Assembly (NCBI RefSeq): GCF_039852015.1
Contig: NZ_CP156626.1
Location: 1,398,249 to 1,462,248 of the forward strand
DNA length: 64,000 nucleotides
Source of the DNA: Robbsia sp. KACC 23696
GTDB lineage: Bacteria > Pseudomonadota > Gammaproteobacteria > Burkholderiales > Burkholderiaceae
Direction: 5' to 3'
Part shown: one piece after another, positions 58,510 through 64,000 of the stretch
How the letters are laid out: the number at the start of each line of letters is the position of its first letter
Numbering within the stretch: position 1 is the first letter of the stretch
The notes under the pieces: model-generated
The model's database searches: none
What the model was told of the DNA's origin: nothing
The model's input: only the letters and a program-made list of their open reading frames with translations
Program-made: the position numbers and the translations under genes

Positions 58510-58572
58510 GGCGGGCGCGCGTGTCAATCGGGTCTGTGTCGGACGCGATCGAGGCGCAGGCCATGCGCTGTC

Positions 58573-58618
58573 GGCCTCTTCGATCGAACGACGCTGCCGT
58601 CCTCCGATCGAAGAGGCC
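58573..58618. other. Perfect 14-bp inverted repeat between convergent amn and LOG gene
   Basis: GGCCTCTTCGATCG at 58573-58586 and its exact complement at 58605-58618 flank an 18-nt loop, 7 bp from the LOG stop codon. Lying between two convergent gene ends, it may end or protect both transcripts; there is no T-run. Confidence 0.5.
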
Positions 58619-58624
58619 CGAGGC

Positions 58625-59383
58625 TCAGAGGTAGAACATCTGGTCGTCTTCGGACTTGGCCTTGACGCGTTCGTCCTCGGCCTTCGTATCCTTGCCGCTT
58701 TCGTAGAATTGCACGATGGCGGCGAGGATCTCGTCGGGATCGTCGAGGACCTGGATCAGCTCCTCGACATCGTTCTCGCCGATCAGCTTGCGCGTTTGCA
58801 AGGTGTTCTTGAACCAGTCCAGCAGACCCTGCCAGAACTCGGCGCCCACCAGAATGATCGGCACCCGACGCGATTTCTTCGTCTGGATCAGCGTCAGCAC
58901 TTCGGCCAGCTCGTCGAGCGTGCCGAAGCCGCCCGGCATGACGATGACCGCGTCCGAATTCTTGACGAAGGTCACCTTGCGCGTGAAGAAGTGGCGGAAG
59001 CGCAGCGAGATGTCTTGAAACGCGTTGCCGGACTGCTCATGCGGCAATTCGATATTCAGACCGACGGACGGCGACTTGCCCCGATGCGCCCCGCGATTCG
59101 CCGCTTCCATGATGCCGGGGCCGCCGCCTGAAATCACGGCAAAGCCGGCGTCGGACACCTTCTTCGCGATCTTCTCGGTCAGCTTGAAATACGGGTCCTT
59201 GGCCTTGATGCGGGCCGAGCCGTAAATGCTCACCGCCGGCCGCAATTCGGACAGGTATTCGGTGGCTTCGACGAACTCTGCCATAATCGTGAACATCTGC
59301 CATGAGGCTCGTGCCTTCTTGGCCGTCGCGCGGTCGAGATCCGCGACGGAGCGCAGACTCGGAATCACTTTTCTATCGTTCAT
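58625..59383 (-). CDS. LOG-family (TIGR00730-type) nucleotide-binding protein
   Basis: The 252-residue protein has the Rossmann-like lysine-decarboxylase-fold motifs GGGPGIMEAANRGA and PGGFGTLDE, the signature of LOG enzymes that release cytokinin-type bases from nucleotide monophosphates. In bacteria the true substrate is often AMP or another nucleotide. Start 59383 (MNDRK) is the conserved family start. The codon abuts the polA ATG exactly. Neighbouring amn also acts on AMP, so a shared nucleotide-base metabolism is possible but not shown. Confidence 0.88.
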   Translation of the reverse strand: MNDRKVIPSLRSVADLDRATAKKARASWQMFTIMAEFVEATEYLSELRPAVSIYGSARIKAKDPYFKLTEKIAKKVSDAGFAVISGGGPGIMEAANRGAHRGKSPSVGLNIELPHEQSGNAFQDISLRFRHFFTRKVTFVKNSDAVIVMPGGFGTLDELAEVLTLIQTKKSRRVPIILVGAEFWQGLLDWFKNTLQTRKLIGENDVEELIQVLDDPDEILAAIVQFYESGKDTKAEDERVKAKSEDDQMFYL

Positions 59384-59386
59384 ATG
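59381..59386. promoter_or_regulatory. Back-to-back start codons of LOG gene and polA (CATATG)
   Basis: The palindrome CATATG supplies the leftward ATG of the LOG gene (59381-59383) and the rightward ATG of polA (59384-59386). There is no intergenic base, so each gene's ribosome site and promoter must lie in the other's coding sequence. Neither start has a strong Shine-Dalgarno sequence. Confidence 0.75.
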
Positions 59387-62179
59387 TCGGAACAACACAC
59401 TCTGGACGGCAAGGTCCTGTTATTGGTAGATGGATCGAGCTACTTGTACAGGGCCTTTCATGCGATGCCCGATCTGCGCGGTCCTGGCGGGGAACCCACC
59501 GGCGCGCTGTACGGCATCATCAATATGTTGCGCCGCTTAAGGCGCGAGTACCCTGCAGAGTATAGCGCGTGCGTGTTCGACGCGAAGGGGAAGACGTTCC
59601 GTGATGCGATGTTTGCGGACTACAAGGCACATCGTCCGTCGATGCCTGAAGACCTCGCGGCCCAGGTCGAGCCGATTCATCACGCGGTGCGCGCGCTGGG
59701 CTGGCCGCTGATGATGGTCGACGGCGTCGAAGCCGACGACGTGATCGGCACGCTGTGCCGCCGCGCCGCGGAACAAGGCATGAAAGTCATTGTCTCCACA
59801 GGCGACAAGGATCTCGCGCAACTGGTCAACGAGCAGGTGACGTTGGTCAACACGATGAGCAATGAGACGCTCGACGTGCCGGGTGTCGAGCAGAAATTCG
59901 GCGTGCCGCCGCGCTTGATCGTCGATTACCTGTCGCTGATCGGCGATACCGTCGATAACGTGCCGGGCGTCGAGAAATGCGGCCCGAAAACGGCCGTTAA
60001 GTGGCTGACCGCGTATGGCGATCTGGATGGCGTCATGGCCAACGCCGACGGGATCAAGGGCGTGGTGGGCGACAATCTGCGCCGCGCGCTCGAATGGCTG
60101 CCCACCGCCCGCAAGCTCGTGACGGTGGAGACCGCCTGCGATCTGACCGAGCATATGGTGTCGATCGACGAAAGCCTGCCGGCACGGCCCGAAGCCAACG
60201 GCGAGCTGCGCGACGTCTTCGCCAAATACGGCTTTCGCACCTGGTTGCGCGAAGTCGAGGCCGCCGAAGGTCCGAGCGGCGCAGGCGGCAGCACGACGGC
60301 ATCCGGCAATCTGTTCGGCGATGAAGTCGATGCGGTGCTGCCGGCGCCGGTCGTCGGCGCCTCGGTCGATATCGAACGTGAATACGAGACGATTCTCGAT
60401 TGGGAAACGTTCGATCGCTGGCTGCAGCGCATCGATGCCGCCGAGCTGACGGCTTTCGATACGGAGACGACGGCACTCGATCCGATGGTGGCACGCCTTG
60501 TCGGGATGTCGTTCGCCGTGACGCCGGGGCAGGCGGCCTATCTGCCGCTCGCGCATTGCGGACCGGGCGCGCCCGAGCAACTGCCGTTCGACGAAGTGCT
60601 GGCGCGGTTGCGCCCCTGGCTCGAAAGCCGGGACAAGCCGAAGGTCGGTCAGCATATGAAGTACGACGAGCAGGTGCTGGCGAATTACGGCATCGCCTTG
60701 CAGGGCGTCGTGCATGACACCTTGCTGCAGTCCTACGTGCTCGAATCGCATCACAAGCACGATATGGATACGTTGGCGAGCCGGCATCTGGGCGTGACGA
60801 CGATCAAGTACGAGGCGATCTGCGGCAAAGGTGCCTCACAGATCGGCTTCGACGAAGTGGATGTGCAGCAGGCTTCGGACTACGCCGCCGAAGACGCCGA
60901 TATCACGCTGCGTCTGCATTACGCGATGTATCCGCAGATCGCGCCGCATAAAGGCCTCGATTATGTGTACCGGCAGTTGGAAGTCCCGGTCTCACGGGTC
61001 TTGTGCCGCATCGAGCGCAACGGCGTACTCGTCGATACGGACCTGCTGGGCAAGCAAAGCCATGAAATCGGCTTGAAGTTGCTCGATCTCGAAAAGCAGG
61101 CTTATGAATTGGCCGGTGGTGAGTTCAATATGAATTCACCGAAGCAGATTGGCGAAATCTTCTTTACGAAGCTGCAGTTGCCGGTGGTCAAGAAGACGCC
61201 GAGCGGATCGCCGTCGACCGATGAAGAGGTGCTGCAGAAGTTGGCCGAGGATTTCCCGTTGCCGAAGGTCCTGCTCGACTATCGGGGTCTGGCAAAGCTG
61301 AAATCGACCTACACGGACAAGCTGCCGCGGATGGTCAATGCCGAGACGCATCGGGTGCATACGACCTATGCGCAGGCGGTGGCGGTCACGGGAAGACTGG
61401 CGTCGAACGAGCCGAATCTGCAGAACATTCCGGTACGCACCGCCGAGGGCCGGCGTATTCGTGAAGCGTTTATCGCGACCCCCGGTTGCAAGATCGTATC
61501 GGCCGACTATTCGCAGATCGAATTGCGCATCATGGCGCATATCTCCGAGGACGAAGGTCTGTTGCGCGCCTTCGCAGCCGAAGAGGATATCCACAAAGCA
61601 ACGGGGTCGGAAATCTTCAATGTGCCCTTGGCCGAGGTGCAACCGGACCAGCGGCGTGTCGCGAAGATGATCAACTTCGGGCTGATCTACGGCATGAGCG
61701 CGTTCGGTCTGGCCGCAAACCTCGGCATCACGCGCGACGCGGCGAAGCTGTATATCGATCGCTACTTTGCCCGTTACCCGGGTGTGGCGCGGTATATGGA
61801 GGAAACGCGCATGCGTGCGCGCGAAGACGGTTTCGTCGAAACGGTGTTCGGGCGACGTCTATGGTTGCCTGAGATCAACGGGGGCAATGGTCCGCGTCGT
61901 CAGGCCGCGGAGCGTGCGGCGATCAATGCGCCGATGCAAGGGACAGCCGCCGACCTGATCAAGCTGTCGATGATTGCCGTGCAGGACTGGCTCGACCGGG
62001 AACAACGACAAAGCCGCATGATCATGCAGGTACACGATGAACTGGTGCTGGAAGTGCCCGAGGCCGAGTACGACGAAGTGCGGACACAGTTGCCTGCGCT
62101 GATGTGCGGCGTCGCCGAATTGAAGGTGCCGCTGGTGGCCGAAGTCGGTGCCGGCGCCAACTGGGAAGAGGCGCACTGA
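59384..62179 (+). CDS. polA: DNA polymerase I
   Basis: PolA fills gaps and removes RNA primers. The 931 residues hold a 5'-3' exonuclease domain (VLLLVDGSSYLYRAFHAMPDL and VDGVEADDVIGTL), a 3'-5' exonuclease domain starting with TAFDTETTALDP at about residue 356, and a polymerase domain with ADYSQIELRIMAHIS, RRVAKMINFGLIYGMSAFGLA and MIMQVHDELVLEVPE, the last holding the catalytic HDE. The start matches other Burkholderiales PolA proteins. It ends 36 bp from the convergent sulfurtransferase gene. Confidence 0.98.
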   Translation: MSEQHTLDGKVLLLVDGSSYLYRAFHAMPDLRGPGGEPTGALYGIINMLRRLRREYPAEYSACVFDAKGKTFRDAMFADYKAHRPSMPEDLAAQVEPIHHAVRALGWPLMMVDGVEADDVIGTLCRRAAEQGMKVIVSTGDKDLAQLVNEQVTLVNTMSNETLDVPGVEQKFGVPPRLIVDYLSLIGDTVDNVPGVEKCGPKTAVKWLTAYGDLDGVMANADGIKGVVGDNLRRALEWLPTARKLVTVETACDLTEHMVSIDESLPARPEANGELRDVFAKYGFRTWLREVEAAEGPSGAGGSTTASGNLFGDEVDAVLPAPVVGASVDIEREYETILDWETFDRWLQRIDAAELTAFDTETTALDPMVARLVGMSFAVTPGQAAYLPLAHCGPGAPEQLPFDEVLARLRPWLESRDKPKVGQHMKYDEQVLANYGIALQGVVHDTLLQSYVLESHHKHDMDTLASRHLGVTTIKYEAICGKGASQIGFDEVDVQQASDYAAEDADITLRLHYAMYPQIAPHKGLDYVYRQLEVPVSRVLCRIERNGVLVDTDLLGKQSHEIGLKLLDLEKQAYELAGGEFNMNSPKQIGEIFFTKLQLPVVKKTPSGSPSTDEEVLQKLAEDFPLPKVLLDYRGLAKLKSTYTDKLPRMVNAETHRVHTTYAQAVAVTGRLASNEPNLQNIPVRTAEGRRIREAFIATPGCKIVSADYSQIELRIMAHISEDEGLLRAFAAEEDIHKATGSEIFNVPLAEVQPDQRRVAKMINFGLIYGMSAFGLAANLGITRDAAKLYIDRYFARYPGVARYMEETRMRAREDGFVETVFGRRLWLPEINGGNGPRRQAAERAAINAPMQGTAADLIKLSMIAVQDWLDREQRQSRMIMQVHDELVLEVPEAEYDEVRTQLPALMCGVAELKVPLVAEVGAGANWEEAH

Positions 62180-62185
62180 AGAAAA

Positions 62186-62207
62186 GGGGGGCGGCTAATG
62201 CGCCCCC
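62186..62207 (-). terminator. Intrinsic terminator of the sulfurtransferase gene (minus strand)
   Basis: GGGGGCG at 62187-62193 pairs with CGCCCCC at 62201-62207. On the minus strand the stem is followed by CCTTTTCTTC, so it can terminate the leftward sulfurtransferase transcript; it lies just after its stop, in the 36-bp gap to polA. Confidence 0.75.
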
Positions 62208-62215
62208 TCGAATGC

Positions 62216-63109
62216 TCAGCGAGGCGAAGGCCCGGTGGCAATCGGGTGGCTGCGGTCCGCCACCCATTCGCTCCACGAGCCGGCATACAGCGCCGCGCCC
62301 GGCAGGCCGGCGATTTCCATCGCCAGCAGATTGTGGCAGGCCGTGACACCCGAGCCGCATTGCATGATCGCGCTCTCGGGCGGCGTGTTTTCCAGCACGG
62401 CGACAAAGGCGGCGCGCAGGGCGGCAGGGGACTGGAACTGGCCGCGCTCGTCCAGATTGTCCTTGAAGAAGCGATTGCGTGCGCCCGGAATGTGCCCGGC
62501 TACCGGGTCCAGCGTTTCATTCTCGCCTCGGTAACGGTCCGGCGCACGCGCGTCGACCACCAGACGCGCATTATCGTCGACGTTGGCTAAGACGGCCGCC
62601 GTATCGACCACCGACACCAAGGGCGCACCGGCGACGAAGTCCCCCGCTACGGCCGCCCGTGGCGCGCTGAACTCGACCAGGCCGCCATGTGACTCCCAGG
62701 CCGGCATGCCACCATCGAGCAGCGCGACCGCGTCATGGCCGAGCCATCGCAGCAGCCACCACAGGCGGGCGGCGTACATGCCGCCCTGCGCATCGTAGGC
62801 GACGACTTGCGTGTCGGCACGCATGCCGAGTTGGGCCAGCGTCGCCGCAAGGGTGTCGCGATCCGGCAGCGGATGGCGACCGCTGCCCGGCGTCTTCGGA
62901 CCCGACAGGTCGAAGTCCAGACTGAGATGGCGTGCGCCGGGCAGGTGGCGCTCGGCGAAGGCGCGTGGGCCGGCTTCCGGATCGGAGAGATCCGCGCGGC
63001 AATCGATGATCAATAAGGATGCGGCATCGGCGACGATGCGCGCCGCCAAGTCGGTGGCATCGATCAACGTCGTGTATTTCGGCAGGCTAGGCGTCTGGCT
63101 GGATGTCAT
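62216..63109 (-). CDS. sseA: 3-mercaptopyruvate (thiosulfate) sulfurtransferase
   Basis: The 297 residues form two rhodanese domains. The active-site loop CGSGVTA, with nucleophile Cys251, is the type of mercaptopyruvate sulfurtransferases rather than thiosulfate rhodaneses. Other signatures are VDARAPDRYRGENETLDPVAGHIPGA in the second domain and DGGMPAWESHGG between domains. The enzyme transfers sulfur from 3-mercaptopyruvate to cyanide or thiol acceptors. It ends at a terminator near the polA end. Confidence 0.94.
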   Translation of the reverse strand: MTSSQTPSLPKYTTLIDATDLAARIVADAASLLIIDCRADLSDPEAGPRAFAERHLPGARHLSLDFDLSGPKTPGSGRHPLPDRDTLAATLAQLGMRADTQVVAYDAQGGMYAARLWWLLRWLGHDAVALLDGGMPAWESHGGLVEFSAPRAAVAGDFVAGAPLVSVVDTAAVLANVDDNARLVVDARAPDRYRGENETLDPVAGHIPGARNRFFKDNLDERGQFQSPAALRAAFVAVLENTPPESAIMQCGSGVTACHNLLAMEIAGLPGAALYAGSWSEWVADRSHPIATGPSPR

Positions 63110-63249
63110 GCGTCATTCTCCAAAGACACGGCATGGCGAAGTCGGCGGCGGGACAGGCGGTACAGGATCCGTCGTCTCGAGAGAGGACGACGAGGCGAAC
63201 CCGGCCGCACTGCGCGCCGCCCTGGCGCAAGCCGCTGCGCCATGCACTG

Positions 63250-64000
63250 TCAGTAAGTCAGGCGGTTGCGCAGGTATTCATGGAAGCAGCGCATGCCGTC
63301 TTCCATCGGACTTTGATACGGTCCTACTTCCGATACGCCCCGATCCATCAAGACCTTGCGCCCCGCATCCATCCGCTCGGCGATTTCATCGTCCTCGCGG
63401 GCGGTTTCCATATAGGCGGCGCGTTCGGCCTCGACGAACTCACGCTCGAACAGCGCGATTTCCTCGGGGTAATAGAACTCGACGATATTGGTCGTGTGTT
63501 GCGGTCCCCGCGGGATCAACGTCGACACGACCAGCACGCCGGGATACCACTCGAGCATCAGATTTGGATACGCGAGCATCCAGATCGCGCCATGCGGCGG
63601 TTCCTTCCCGCCATGGAACGACAGGATGGCATCGTGCCATTTTCGGTACGTCGGCGTGCCCGGCTTCGACAAGCCCTTATGCACGCCGACGGTCTGGACG
63701 CTGTACTCGCGGCCGAATTCCCACGTCAAGTCGTCGCACGAAACGAAGCTGCCGAGCCCCGGATGGAACGGCACGACGTGATAATCCTCCAGGTAGACCT
63801 CGACGAAGGACTTCCAGTTATAGCGACACTCATGGACCTCGACATGGTCGAAGCGATAGCCATCGAAATTGAACTGCCGCATCGGACCGAGGCCGGCGAA
63901 ATCCGCATGGACGTCGCGCCCGTTCGCCTCGAACAGCAGGCCGTTCCAATTGACGAGCGGGGTACTGCCCAGATTCAGGCATGGCGTCTGCGGAAAATGG
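63250..64000 (-). CDS. Rieske aromatic ring-hydroxylating dioxygenase alpha subunit (partial)
   Basis: This leftward gene runs off the right edge; the frame stays open to base 64000. The visible part (about 250 residues) is the C-terminal catalytic domain of a ring-hydroxylating oxygenase alpha subunit. PLVNWNGLLFEA is the region after the Rieske domain, which itself lies outside the window. NWKSFVEVYLEDYHVVPFHPGL carries the mononuclear-iron motif (Asp, His, His), and LMLEWYPGVLVVSTLIPRGP follows. The substrate is unknown; similar genes are common in Burkholderia as orphan oxygenases. The stop at 63250 follows RNRLTY. Confidence 0.85.
   Translation of the reverse strand, partial: HFPQTPCLNLGSTPLVNWNGLLFEANGRDVHADFAGLGPMRQFNFDGYRFDHVEVHECRYNWKSFVEVYLEDYHVVPFHPGLGSFVSCDDLTWEFGREYSVQTVGVHKGLSKPGTPTYRKWHDAILSFHGGKEPPHGAIWMLAYPNLMLEWYPGVLVVSTLIPRGPQHTTNIVEFYYPEEIALFEREFVEAERAAYMETAREDDEIAERMDAGRKVLMDRGVSEVGPYQSPMEDGMRCFHEYLRNRLTY

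Noticed and set aside
1-64000. Mobile elements, CRISPR arrays or prophage genes.
   Set aside because: No transposase, integrase or regularly spaced repeats were seen; the holin-like gene at 21.4 kb belongs to a housekeeping family and is not phage-derived.

Overview
The window is high-GC, gene-dense chromosomal DNA from a betaproteobacterium of the Burkholderiales, most likely Burkholderiaceae in the strict sense. The evidence is the Burkholderia-type porins, the glyA-nrdR-minor pilin order, the BPSS1780-type membrane protein beside thrB, and the polA/LOG/amn/DUF2782 neighbourhood. I cannot name the species from sequence alone. I see no insertion sequence, phage, integron or CRISPR array. The window is core housekeeping DNA with a few accessory islets.

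Layout. 1-3.5 kb: end of cyoA, then cyoB, cyoC and cyoD (cytochrome bo3 ubiquinol oxidase), closed by a strong terminator. 3.8-7.0 kb: two tandem paralogous alpha/beta hydrolases resembling the Tle1/DUF2235 lipase group, each a separate transcription unit. 7.1-9.1 kb: a porin, a long AT-rich intergenic region and tRNA-Lys with a consensus sigma70 promoter. 9.2-14.8 kb: the Tol-Pal operon ybgC-tolQ-tolR-tolA-tolB-pal-cpoB on the minus strand. 15.4-17.3 kb: glyA and nrdR. 17.4-20.8 kb: five overlapping minor pilin genes (fimT, pilV, pilW, pilX and pilE types) without pilY1. 20.9-22.0 kb: a YqjD/YqjE/YqjK-like envelope trio.

22.3-30.2 kb: msrA, bluB, a DUF72 gene, cfa, pdxH, tcdA and glnS. 30.6-32.8 kb: a glycine-zipper lipoprotein and a divergent gamma-glutamyltransferase. 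33.1-38.7 kb: alaS, a threonine aldolase, a TusA-like protein, a 2-hydroxyacid dehydrogenase and a secreted SnoaL-like protein. 39-44.2 kb: a family 39 glycosyltransferase, then a porin, an MFS transporter and a LigI-like amidohydrolase that look like a small uptake and catabolism unit. 44.3-46.5 kb: a TonB-dependent siderophore receptor with a probable Fur box. 47-51 kb: galU and valS. 51.3-58.5 kb: a UvrD-type helicase, a BPSS1780-type membrane protein, thrB, a DUF2782 protein and amn. 58.6-62.2 kb: a LOG-family gene and polA, which start back to back with no gap. 62.2-64 kb: a 3-mercaptopyruvate sulfurtransferase and the C-terminal part of a Rieske ring-hydroxylating dioxygenase alpha subunit running off the edge.

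Themes. Envelope functions dominate (Tol-Pal, two porins, pilins, YqjD/E, lipoprotein, TonB receptor, Cfa, GalU, GT39), together with three aminoacyl-tRNA synthetases and one-carbon, B6 and B12 cofactor genes. The least conventional items are the tandem hydrolases, the gamma-glutamyltransferase with an altered catalytic motif, the porin/MFS/LigI-like cassette, the pilin leader repeat, the zero-gap polA/LOG start and an orphan terminator upstream of the first porin.
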